Part shown: positions 1 through 6,313 of the stretch, piece after piece
How the letters are laid out: the number at the start of each line of letters is the position of its first letter
How positions within the stretch are numbered: the first letter of the stretch is position 1
Assembly: GCA_030837825.1 (NCBI GenBank)
Contig: JAUQYB010000122.1
Coordinates: 1-12,010, forward strand
DNA: 12,010 nucleotides
From: Albidovulum sp.
Lineage (GTDB): Bacteria > Pseudomonadota > Alphaproteobacteria > Rhodobacterales > Rhodobacteraceae
Reading direction: 5' to 3'
The notes under the pieces: model-generated
Seen by the model: the letters and a program-made list of their open reading frames with translations, nothing else
Database searches by the model: none
Told to the model about the DNA's origin: nothing
Made by a program: the position numbers and the translations under genes

Positions 1-1
1 C

Positions 2-1081
2 GACCATGCCGCGCGGCCGGGCGAGAAGATCCGCATCTCGGGCGGCGGGCGGTGCAACTTCACCAACCGCGAGGCCCCGCCCGAACGGTTCCTGTCGCAG
101 AATCCGCGCTTCGCGATCTCGGCGCTGAGCCGCTTCACCCCTGCCGATTTCATCGCCCGCGTCGACCGCGCCGGCATCGCATGGCACGAAAAGACGCTGG
201 GGCAGCTTTTCTGCGACGGCAGTGCCACCCAGATCGTCGCGATGCTGACCCGGGCGATGGCGGAGGCCGGGGTCGAGCTGCGGCTCGGCCGGACGATCGG
301 GGCGGTTTCCCATGCCGGCCGCTTCGTGGTGGAGACCGACGCGGGCGCCATCTCGGCGGAAAGCCTGGTGCTGGCGACCGGCGGCAAGTCGATCCCGAAG
401 ATGGGGGCGACGGGGCTTGCCTACCGGATCGCGGCCGGGTTCGGGCTGGCGATGACCGAGACGCGGCCGGGCCTCGTGCCGCTGACCTTCGCCGAGCAGG
501 AACTGGCCGATCTGCGGCCGCTCGCCGGCATCTCGGTGGCGGCGCGGGTCAGCCTTGGCCGCACCAGCTTCGAGGAGGGGCTTCTGTTCACCCACCGGGG
601 GCTTTCCGGGCCCTCGATCCTGCAGATCAGCTCTTTCTGGCGCGAGGGCGACAGTCTGACCGTCGATCTTGCCCGCCACGCCGGCGTGGGGGCGGCGCTC
701 AGGGTGGCGCGGGGCACGGGCGGCAGAAAGGAGCTTCTGACCGCGCTTTCCCACCACCTGCCGGAGAAGGTGGCGCGGATGGTGCTTGGCAGGTCGGAGC
801 TTGCGGGGCGGCTTGCCGACCAGCCGAATGCGGCGCTCGAGCGGATCGACGCCGCGGTCCACCGCTGGCAGGTGACGCCGGTCGGATCGGAGGGCTACCG
901 GACCGCGGAAGTGACGGTCGGCGGCGTCGACACGGCCGGACTCGATGCCCGGACGATGGCGGCGAAGGCGGTACCGGGACTCTTCGTCGTCGGCGAGGCG
1001 GTGGACGTGACCGGCTGGCTCGGCGGCTACAACTTCCAGTGGGCGTGGTCTTCGGGCTGGGCGGCGGGACAGGCGGTGTGA
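2..1081 (+). CDS. HI0933/YhiN-family NAD(P)/FAD-dependent oxidoreductase, 5'-truncated
   Basis: The gene is open from the first bases of the window, so its start lies upstream; 359 residues are visible. The family is usually near 390-400 residues, so only the N-terminal dinucleotide-binding GxGxxG segment should be missing. Near the visible N-terminus is the family hallmark ISGGGRCNFTN (about residues 12-22). A central LATGGKSIPKMGATG follows, then THRGLSGPSIL, and the C-terminal FAD-binding block VVGEAVDVTGWLGGYNFQWA ending in a Trp/Ser/Gly-rich tail. An internal ATG at 242 opens the same frame, but the conserved cysteine-containing motif lies upstream of it, so it is not the start. These flavoproteins are widespread and their substrate is generally unknown. 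It converges with the epimerase gene to its right and has no evident link to either cluster. Confidence 0.9.
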   Translation, partial: DHAARPGEKIRISGGGRCNFTNREAPPERFLSQNPRFAISALSRFTPADFIARVDRAGIAWHEKTLGQLFCDGSATQIVAMLTRAMAEAGVELRLGRTIGAVSHAGRFVVETDAGAISAESLVLATGGKSIPKMGATGLAYRIAAGFGLAMTETRPGLVPLTFAEQELADLRPLAGISVAARVSLGRTSFEEGLLFTHRGLSGPSILQISSFWREGDSLTVDLARHAGVGAALRVARGTGGRKELLTALSHHLPEKVARMVLGRSELAGRLADQPNAALERIDAAVHRWQVTPVGSEGYRTAEVTVGGVDTAGLDARTMAAKAVPGLFVVGEAVDVTGWLGGYNFQWAWSSGWAAGQAV

Positions 1082-1143
1082 GACCTGCGGCGCGGGGGGT
1101 CCGGGCCGGGCGGCGGGCACCCTCACCGCACCCGCCCCCCCTT

Positions 1144-1182
1144 TTCACCCGCCCCCTTCACCCGCCCCCTTCACCCGCCCCA
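1144..1182. repeat. Three tandem copies of a 13-bp unit (ttcacccgccccc)
   Basis: Three head-to-tail copies occupy 1144-1156, 1157-1169 and 1170-1182; the third differs only in its last base. The array lies in the gap between two convergent genes. Its third copy supplies the TGA stop (complement of 1171-1173) and the last codons (Trp-Gly-Gly) of the epimerase gene. A copy-number change of one 13-bp unit would not be a multiple of three, but the stop lies inside the first copy met by ribosomes, so the protein end would normally be kept. This is probably replication slippage in a C-rich tract. Confidence 0.85.
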
Positions 1183-2187
1183 GGTGTCCGACAGGGTGAA
1201 GCCCTGCGGGAACGGGTCGGTCGGGTCGAGGCCTATCTGGCTCAGGCCGTAGATCCAGCACTGGCCGGACACACGATTCTGCGTGGCGGCATAGGGCCCG
1301 ACCCTGGTTTCCGCGACGAATTCGGTGGTGAACTCGCCGCCGATGATCGAGCGCGAGGTGACGACGTCTCCCGGCTTCGCCCACCCCCGGGCGTGGCGGG
1401 CGGCCATGTTGGAATTCGATCCCGTGCCGCAGGGCGAGCGGTCGGCACGGCCGGGGCGAAGGGTGGTGCAGGTGCGCAGGGCTCCGTCAGGTTCGTCCGC
1501 CCGGAACATGACATAGGCAAGACCGTCGAGCGCCGGAATCGTCGGGTGCGGCGCGGGTTCGGCCGCGCCGATGCGGTCCCGGAGTGCCACCCCGATGGTC
1601 GCCAGGGCACGTGCGTTTTCGGGCGCGATGGCCAGGCCGATCTGGTCCACGTCGACCAGGGCATAGAACACCCCGCCGAAGCAGAGGTCATAGCGCACCG
1701 GGCCCCATTCGGGGGTGTCGATCACCGCATCCTGCCGCGTCACGAAGGCGGGCGGCATGTCCACCGTGACCTTGACGACCTTGCCGTCCCGGCAGGTGGC
1801 GGTGGCCTTCACCAGCCCCGCGGCGGTGTCGAAGGTGACGATGCTGACCGGCTCCACCATCGCGATCATGCCGGTTTCCAGAAGCGCGGTCACGGCGCAC
1901 ATCGCGTTCGAGCCGGACATCGCGTGCGCCTGGTCGGGTTGCAGGACGATCAGCCCCGCATCCGCCACAGGGTCGCAGGCCGGGACCAGCAGGCAGAACG
2001 ATCCCGCGGGGCCGGAGCGCGGCTCGGAGCAGAGCCAGCGGCGAAGCCGGTCATCGACCGCGTTCAGGTGGTGCAGCTTTTCGGCCATCGTCCTGCCGGG
2101 GATGTTCAGCACGCCCCCGGTCACGACTCGGCCGATCTCGCCCGCGCAATGCACGTCCACGGTCTGGATGGTGCGACACCAGCGCAT
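1171..2187 (-). CDS. Proline racemase-family protein, probable 4-hydroxyproline 2-epimerase (Ser/Cys type)
   Basis: 338 residues, full length for the family. Proline racemases and hydroxyproline epimerases invert the alpha carbon with two acid/base residues. The second one is visible as Cys253 in DRSPCGTGS, next to the conserved Asp249. The first, normally Cys in MCGH, is Ser91 in MSGSN, so this is a Ser/Cys variant; published family members of this type act as 4-hydroxyproline (and weakly 3-hydroxyproline) epimerases. FGGVFYA (170-176) is also a family block. AAGGA lies about nine bases before the ATG. It is the last gene of the leftward operon, 155 bases after the dehydrogenase/reductase gene. 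The neighbours (FAD amino-acid dehydrogenase and DapA-type lyase) fit conversion of trans-4-hydroxy-L-proline to cis-4-hydroxy-D-proline. Proline racemase or a 3-hydroxyproline enzyme remain possible; the Cys-to-Thr dehydratase signature is absent. Confidence 0.85.
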   Translation of the reverse strand: MRWCRTIQTVDVHCAGEIGRVVTGGVLNIPGRTMAEKLHHLNAVDDRLRRWLCSEPRSGPAGSFCLLVPACDPVADAGLIVLQPDQAHAMSGSNAMCAVTALLETGMIAMVEPVSIVTFDTAAGLVKATATCRDGKVVKVTVDMPPAFVTRQDAVIDTPEWGPVRYDLCFGGVFYALVDVDQIGLAIAPENARALATIGVALRDRIGAAEPAPHPTIPALDGLAYVMFRADEPDGALRTCTTLRPGRADRSPCGTGSNSNMAARHARGWAKPGDVVTSRSIIGGEFTTEFVAETRVGPYAATQNRVSGQCWIYGLSQIGLDPTDPFPQGFTLSDTWGG

Positions 2188-2342
2188 CGGTCAGTCCTTC
2201 ACATGGCAGCCCCGGGCACATGGCCCCGGGTGATCTGCCGGGTTGCGAGAGTGGGCGGGCCCGATGGCGCCGCCGGACGATCTCCGACCGGCTGCATCCC
2301 CTGAAGGGCGGTCAGCCGATCCACGGCCCCGGCGGCCCCTCG

Positions 2343-3041
2343 CTACACGTGCCGGGTCAGGCCGCCGTCGACGCGCAGCGTCTGGCCGGTGACATAGCTC
2401 GACTCGTCAGTCAGAAGGAAGGCCGCTGCCTTCGCCTGTTCCTCGACCCTCGCGACCCGCTTCAACGCCGCAAGCTCGCCGTACTTGGCCACGTCGAGGC
2501 TGTCGGTGAAGCCGGGCGCGAGGCAGTTCATGCGGATGTTCTGCGGCCCGTAGCGGTCGGCATAAAGCTTGGTGAAGGACGACACGCCGGCGCGATAGAC
2601 GCAGGAGGCCGGGAACCACGGCGACGGCTCGAAGGCCGCGTAGGTGGTGACGTTGACGATCGAGCCGCCGCCCTGGCGTTCCATCACCGGCGTCACGAGC
2701 CGGGCCATCCGCACCACCGACTTGATGATCATGTCGTGGGCAAGATCCCAGTTCTCGTCGGTGATGGCGAGAAGGTCGCCCTTCGGCGGGTGGCCGGTAT
2801 GGTTCAGCACCGCGTCGATGCGGCCGTAGGTCGCCATCGCCAGATCGACCACGGCGCGCAGATCGTCGGCGCTTTGGGCAACGCCGCGCACGGCGACCCC
2901 GCCCAGTTCGGCCGCGAGCCGCTCGCAGCTTTCCGAGGGCGACATCAGCGCGAGCGCATGGCCGCGCGCGTGCATCTCGCGCGCCACGGCCTCGCCGATG
3001 CCGCGCCCCCCGCCGGTGATGAGACAGACCTTCGTGGCCAT
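2343..3041 (-). CDS. Atypical short-chain dehydrogenase/reductase family protein
   Basis: 232 residues with a Rossmann nucleotide-binding N-terminus: VCLITGGGRGIG at 5-16 is the SDR TGxxxGIG motif, and NHTG (80-83) stands where NNAG is usual. IRMNCLAPGF (169-178) and VTGQTLRVDGG (217-227) are the normal downstream SDR blocks. The active site is odd. The expected Ser is replaced by Thr-Thr (132-133), and Tyr149 is followed by RAGV, so the Lys of YxxxK is absent, apparently through a three-residue in-frame shortening. AAGGAG lies seven bases before the ATG and overlaps the stop of the preceding dehydrogenase gene, only 12 bases upstream, so the two are translated together. It belongs to the hydroxyproline-type operon, but the known pathway does not require an SDR; its reaction is unknown. 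Confidence 0.85.
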   Translation of the reverse strand: MATKVCLITGGGRGIGEAVAREMHARGHALALMSPSESCERLAAELGGVAVRGVAQSADDLRAVVDLAMATYGRIDAVLNHTGHPPKGDLLAITDENWDLAHDMIIKSVVRMARLVTPVMERQGGGSIVNVTTYAAFEPSPWFPASCVYRAGVSSFTKLYADRYGPQNIRMNCLAPGFTDSLDVAKYGELAALKRVARVEEQAKAAAFLLTDESSYVTGQTLRVDGGLTRHV

Positions 3042-3053
3042 CGGCTTTCTCCT

Positions 3054-4286
3054 TCAGAAACGGTTGATGCGATAGGGATGCAGGTCGACGGGCGGCCGTG
3101 CCCCGGTGATCAGGTCGCCCATCAGCCGCGCGGTCGTGGCGGCATGGGTCAGGCCAAGATGGCCGTGGCCGGTGGCATAGAACACCCCCTTCGTGCGCGC
3201 ACTGGCCGAGAGGACCGGCACGGTGTCGGGCAGCGCCGGGCGATGGCCCATCCATTCGGTGAAGTCCTCGCAGCGCAGGTTCGGCAGCGCGGTTTGCGCC
3301 CGCTTCACCGTGATCCTCGACCGGCGGTAGTCGGGCGGCGCATCAAGGCCCGCCATCTCGACGGTGCCGCCGACCCGGATGCCGCCCGCCGTCGGCGTCA
3401 CCATGAAGGCGCGGGCCGGCCAGATCAGCGAATGCTTCAGGGTGATGCCGGGCGCCATGATCTGCGTGTGATAGCCGCGCTCGGTTTCCAGCGGGATCGG
3501 CTCGCCCAGCATCCTCGCCAGCCCGGCAGAGTGGGCGCCGGCACAGACCACGACCTCGTCGGCGGCCAGACGGCGGCCGTCCTTCAGCGCGACCTCGCGG
3601 ATGCCCTCGCCGCGGACAAAGCCCACGGCTTCGCCACGCTCGACGCGCCCGCCCAGAGCGGTAAAACGCTCGGCCAGCGCCAGCACCAGCCGGTGGGGAT
3701 CCTTCATCGACCGGTTCTCGGGCAACAGGACCGCCATCCCGATCCCGTCGCCGATCTCCGGCTCCAGCGCCCGGAGCGCCTGCCGGCCGATCACCTCGTG
3801 GGCAAGGCCGAAGCGTTCCAGCATCTCGATATGCTCGCGGTCGGCGCTGAGTTCCGCCTCGTCGGCGTAAAGCGACAGGCAGCCCTCCTCGCTGATCTCG
3901 CGCTCCAGTCCCGTCTCGCGCAGAAGCGCCAGCGTGTCGTCGAGCGCGCGCGCGGAAAGCGCCGCCCCCTGGGCTTCCAGCTCCCGCAGCCGCGACGGGC
4001 GCGAGGCCGCGATGAATCGCAGGAACCACGGCACGAGGCGCGGCATGTAGGCCGGCCGCACCCGCACGGGCCCTTCCGGATCGAGCATCCAGCCCGGGAT
4101 CTGGCGCCAGACCGAGGGGCGCGAGGCCGGCATGAACTCGGTCACCGCGATCGACGCCATGTTGCCGAAGGAGGCCCCCATTCCGGGGGTGTCGCGGTCC
4201 AGCAGCACGACCTTGCGGCCGCGTTTGACCAGCTCATGCGCGATGGCCGTGCCGATGATGCCTGCGCCGATGACGACGGTCGTCAT
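3054..4286 (-). CDS. DadA-like FAD-dependent D-amino-acid (probable D-hydroxyproline) dehydrogenase
   Basis: 410 residues, the size of DadA-type deaminating dehydrogenases. The N-terminus VVIGAGIIGTAIA carries the GxGxxG FAD-binding motif (7-12), with acidic Asp30 ending the second beta strand (VVLLDRD). The C-terminal flavin block reads YATGHGHLGLTHAATTA, preceded by MVTPTAGGIRVGGTVE, both typical of the DAO/glycine oxidase fold. In P. putida-like hydroxyproline pathways a single-component enzyme of this type (LhpB) oxidises cis-4-hydroxy-D-proline to pyrroline-4-hydroxy-2-carboxylate and feeds electrons to the respiratory chain. Position between a DapA-family enzyme and a hydroxyproline-type epimerase supports that role by inference; general D-amino acid or D-proline dehydrogenase is the alternative. 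The Shine-Dalgarno sequence is weak (a G-run about 6-10 bases before the ATG). Confidence 0.87.
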   Translation of the reverse strand: MTTVVIGAGIIGTAIAHELVKRGRKVVLLDRDTPGMGASFGNMASIAVTEFMPASRPSVWRQIPGWMLDPEGPVRVRPAYMPRLVPWFLRFIAASRPSRLRELEAQGAALSARALDDTLALLRETGLEREISEEGCLSLYADEAELSADREHIEMLERFGLAHEVIGRQALRALEPEIGDGIGMAVLLPENRSMKDPHRLVLALAERFTALGGRVERGEAVGFVRGEGIREVALKDGRRLAADEVVVCAGAHSAGLARMLGEPIPLETERGYHTQIMAPGITLKHSLIWPARAFMVTPTAGGIRVGGTVEMAGLDAPPDYRRSRITVKRAQTALPNLRCEDFTEWMGHRPALPDTVPVLSASARTKGVFYATGHGHLGLTHAATTARLMGDLITGARPPVDLHPYRINRF

Positions 4287-4308
4287 GTTGCCCCCAGGGT
4301 CGTTGCCG

Positions 4309-4327
4309 GGGCGGCGCGGGGCCGCCC
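4309..4327. other. GC-rich intergenic hairpin between DapA-like and DadA-like genes
   Basis: GGGCGGC (4309-4315) and GCCGCCC (4321-4327) form a perfect seven-bp stem around a five-base loop in the 49-base gap between the first and second genes of the operon. No T tract follows on the transcribed strand, so it is not a standard terminator. It could stabilise or separate the upstream message segment; that is inference. Confidence 0.5.
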
Positions 4328-4335
4328 GGTTCGGG

Positions 4336-5220
4336 TCATTTCGAGGCCACGATCGGCTGCATCGCTTCGGCGAAGGCGGCCTTCTCTTCCGCCGTCAGCG
4401 GCCCGAAGGGCATCCGGCATTCGCCCACCGGCGTGCCCTGCAATTCGCAGCCGTATTTCAGCTTCTGCACGAACTTGCCGGCTTCGAGGATGTTCATCGC
4501 CGGCCACAGGCGCACCATGATGTCCTTCGCCTTCTTCAGGTCGCCCGCGCGGAAGCTGCGGTCGAGGTCGCAGACAGCCTTCGCCATGCAGTTGGCCGGC
4601 CCGCAGATCCAGGCGTCCGCCCCCCAGAGCATGAAGTCGAGCGCGATGTCGTCCGAACCCGAGACAAGCTGGATACGGCCTGCATAACGGGTGGCGATGC
4701 CGATGGCCCGCTGCATCACGCCCGAGGATTCCTTGATCCCGATGACGCGCGGATTGTCGGCCAGCGCGTCCAGCGCCTCGTATCCGATCTCCACCCCGTC
4801 CTTGCCGGGGTAGGAGTAAAGCACGATGTCCATCTCGGCCGCGGCGATCACCGCGTTGAAGTGGGCGACGATCTCGGCCTGGGTCGGCCTGGTGTAGAAG
4901 GGCACGGCCAAGAGGACGGCGTCATAGCCGATCTCCTTCGCGCGCCGGGTGTTGGCGATCACGCCGGCGGTCGAGGGCGCGTTGGTGCCGGCGATCAGCG
5001 TCTCGCCCGGGCGCGCGAAATCCTTGACGAAGCGCAGCACCTGGTCGCGCTCGTCATCCGTCATCAGGTTGTATTCTCCCGACGACCCGCAGGGCACCCA
5101 GCCGGTCACGCCGGCCGCGCGCAGATTGGTCAGGTGTCGTTCGAAGGCCGCGAAGTCGATCCTGCCCCCGGCGTCGAAGGGGGTGACGAGCGCGGGCATC
5201 ACGCCGGAAAGTTTCAGCAT
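4336..5220 (-). CDS. DapA/NAL-family lyase, probable 1-pyrroline-4-hydroxy-2-carboxylate deaminase
   Basis: 294 residues, the usual size of the (beta/alpha)8 aldolase family of dihydrodipicolinate synthase. The Schiff-base lysine is Lys163 in VIGIKESSG, the catalytic Tyr is Tyr135 in YSYPG, and the substrate carboxylate-binding GTTGE motif appears as CGSSGEYN (Ser46-Ser47). In hydroxyproline catabolism a member of this family (LhpC) deaminates and dehydrates pyrroline-4-hydroxy-2-carboxylate to 2-oxoglutarate semialdehyde; the downstream FAD dehydrogenase and epimerase make that the best guess. Dihydrodipicolinate synthase itself is unlikely in this context, but sugar-acid aldolase/dehydratase activity cannot be excluded. 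An in-frame TTG at 5235 is possible, but the ATG at 5220 is chosen because AAAGGA lies six bases before it. This is the first gene of the leftward operon. Confidence 0.85.
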   Translation of the reverse strand: MLKLSGVMPALVTPFDAGGRIDFAAFERHLTNLRAAGVTGWVPCGSSGEYNLMTDDERDQVLRFVKDFARPGETLIAGTNAPSTAGVIANTRRAKEIGYDAVLLAVPFYTRPTQAEIVAHFNAVIAAAEMDIVLYSYPGKDGVEIGYEALDALADNPRVIGIKESSGVMQRAIGIATRYAGRIQLVSGSDDIALDFMLWGADAWICGPANCMAKAVCDLDRSFRAGDLKKAKDIMVRLWPAMNILEAGKFVQKLKYGCELQGTPVGECRMPFGPLTAEEKAAFAEAMQPIVASK

Positions 5221-5226
5221 GGTCGG

Positions 5227-5232
5227 TCCTTT
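5227..5232 (-). promoter_or_regulatory. Ribosome binding site deciding the DapA-like start
   Basis: AAAGGA on the minus strand lies six bases before the ATG at 5220. An alternative TTG at 5235 would put this sequence inside the coding region. Confidence 0.7.
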
Positions 5233-5352
5233 CAAGGCGCCGTCGGGCGGCGAGTTTTGCCGGGCATGCGCCCGTTGGTCAAGGCGGCGTCACGGGTGGG
5301 AAAGCGATCCTCCCTGCCTGCCGCCGGCACCGGTCCTGCGCCCCGGGCGGAG

Positions 5353-5367
5353 GGCGCGAATCGCGCC
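5353..5367. promoter_or_regulatory. 15-bp palindrome in the operon leader
   Basis: GGCGCGA and TCGCGCC flank a single central base (5360), a perfect seven-bp half-site dyad, followed on the + strand by TTT. It lies in the presumed untranslated leader of the leftward operon, downstream of the candidate promoter. It may be a second regulator site or an RNA hairpin; function is not shown. Confidence 0.4.
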
Positions 5368-5389
5368 TTTCCCAATCCGGGCTGCGTGA

Positions 5390-5418
5390 AACATGCCGAC
5401 ATGATGACGACACGTCAA
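5390..5418 (-). promoter_or_regulatory. Candidate promoter of the leftward hydroxyproline-type operon
   Basis: On the minus strand TTGACG (5418-5413) is a five-of-six match to the -35 consensus; 17 bases later CATGTT (5395-5390) is a weak -10. The -35 lies inside the CGACACG dyad region, so a regulator bound there would block polymerase. The implied leader is long, about 160-170 bases. Confidence 0.4.
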
Positions 5419-5443
5419 TATCTGAATATTCCGTGTCGACACG
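5405..5443. promoter_or_regulatory. Candidate operator: nested dyads built from CGACACG
   Basis: The heptamer CGACACG occurs at 5408-5414 and 5437-5443 and inverted (CGTGTCG) at 5432-5438. The last two form the perfect 12-bp palindrome CGTGTCGACACG (5432-5443). The first and the inverted copy form a dyad centred at 5423 that encloses an AT-rich patch, AATATCTGAATATT (5417-5430), rare in this DNA. TGACG/CGTCA (5405-5417) is a further small dyad. The location between a GntR-family gene and the divergent catabolic operon is where an autoregulated operator is expected. Assignment to that regulator is inference. Confidence 0.55.
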
Positions 5444-5499
5444 ACGACTGCCCGGCGGTAGTGTAGCCGCGTGACAGGCCAGGGTTGCCAGGGGGCCAG

Positions 5500-6231
5500 A
5501 TGCGGGGCCGAATTCCCGACGATGCAGAGCCGAGGCGGACCAAGGGGACCGGTGTCAGGTTCGCCTACGAGACGCTGCGCGACGAAATCCTGTCGCTCGC
5601 GCTGGAACCCGGCGCGCTTCTCGATGAAACCTCGCTGGCCGAGCGGTTCGGAATGTCGCGCTCGCCGGTGCGCGAAGCCCTGATCCGGCTGGCGGGGGAC
5701 GATCTGGTGGTGACGCTCGCCAACCGCTCGACCATCGTCGCGCCGATCGACATCCGCAGCTTTCCCCGATATGTCGAGGCGCTCGACATCGCCCAGCGCA
5801 TGAACACGAGGCTTGCGGCGGAGCTGCGCACCGAGGCGGACCTCAAGGCCATCGCCGGGCGCCAGAAGGATTTCGAGGCGGCGGTGAAGACCGGCCGGCA
5901 CCTGCTGATGTCCGGCGCGAACAAGGACTTCCACATGGCGATCGCGCGGGCCGGCGGGAACCCCTACCTGGCGGCCTTCTACGAACGCCTGCTCGACCAG
6001 GGCCGCCGGATGCTGCACCTGCACTTCGACTATCTGGAGCGCGGCCACGGCGGCTATCTGCTGACCGGCGAACATGCCGAGATGCTGGAGGCGATCCGCC
6101 GTCGCGACGTCGAGCGGGCCGACGCGCTGGCGCATGCCCATACCCGCCAGTTCCGCGACAGCTTCGTCGACTTCATGAGGGAAACCTACCTCACCGACGT
6201 GCCGCTCGGGGCGCCGGGCCGGCCGGGCTGA
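5500..6231 (+). CDS. GntR-family (FadR/FCD subfamily) transcriptional regulator
   Basis: 243 residues from the chosen ATG. The N-terminal winged helix-turn-helix spans about residues 21-84 (FAYETLRDEILSLALEPG, then LAERFGMSRSPVREALIRL, the GntR signature). The C-terminal all-helical FCD ligand domain spans about 95-215. Its usual metal/ligand residues are represented by His145 (in NKDFHMAIA, with Asn141 at the usual Asp position), His192 (GEHAEML) and His212/His214 (AHAHTRQF). It is divergent from the hydroxyproline-type operon and is its likely local, effector-relieved repressor (inference), acting at the dyads in 5405-5443. A TTG at 5485 is in frame and some callers will use it; the ATG at 5500 is preferred, with GGGGG five bases upstream. 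It converges with the cytochrome b561 gene. Confidence 0.9.
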   Translation: MRGRIPDDAEPRRTKGTGVRFAYETLRDEILSLALEPGALLDETSLAERFGMSRSPVREALIRLAGDDLVVTLANRSTIVAPIDIRSFPRYVEALDIAQRMNTRLAAELRTEADLKAIAGRQKDFEAAVKTGRHLLMSGANKDFHMAIARAGGNPYLAAFYERLLDQGRRMLHLHFDYLERGHGGYLLTGEHAEMLEAIRRRDVERADALAHAHTRQFRDSFVDFMRETYLTDVPLGAPGRPG

Positions 6232-6313
6232 GACCGGGCGACGCGCGAACGCAAGGGCACGGCGGAGGGCCTCTGTCGCCGCGGGTTTCAGTCCAGCGCG
6301 CGCGGCCTGCCGG

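Noticed and set aside
1108..1145. Possible terminator after the flavoprotein gene (GGGCGG...CCGCCC then TTTT)
   Set aside because: The stem is only six bp with an 18-base loop, and a C-run separates it from the four Ts; too weak to call.
2205..2225. CCCGGG...CCCGGG hairpin in the 155-bp gap before the epimerase gene
   Set aside because: A six-bp self-palindromic stem with an eight-base loop is easily expected in such G/C-rich DNA; no T run or conserved context.
52..2304. A 750-codon open frame on the + strand
   Set aside because: It crosses the flavoprotein in another frame and then runs antisense to the epimerase; its translation is Arg/Gly/Pro-rich with no domain. It is an artefact of high G+C.
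2220..4520. A 766-codon open frame on the + strand
   Set aside because: It is antisense to the SDR and DadA-like genes, which have clear family motifs; the His/Arg/Gly-rich translation has no recognisable domain.
6265..6292. Possible bidirectional terminator between the convergent GntR and cytochrome b561 genes
   Set aside because: CGGCGGAGG can pair with CCTC and CGCCG only with a bulge and an almost absent loop, and there is no T tract.
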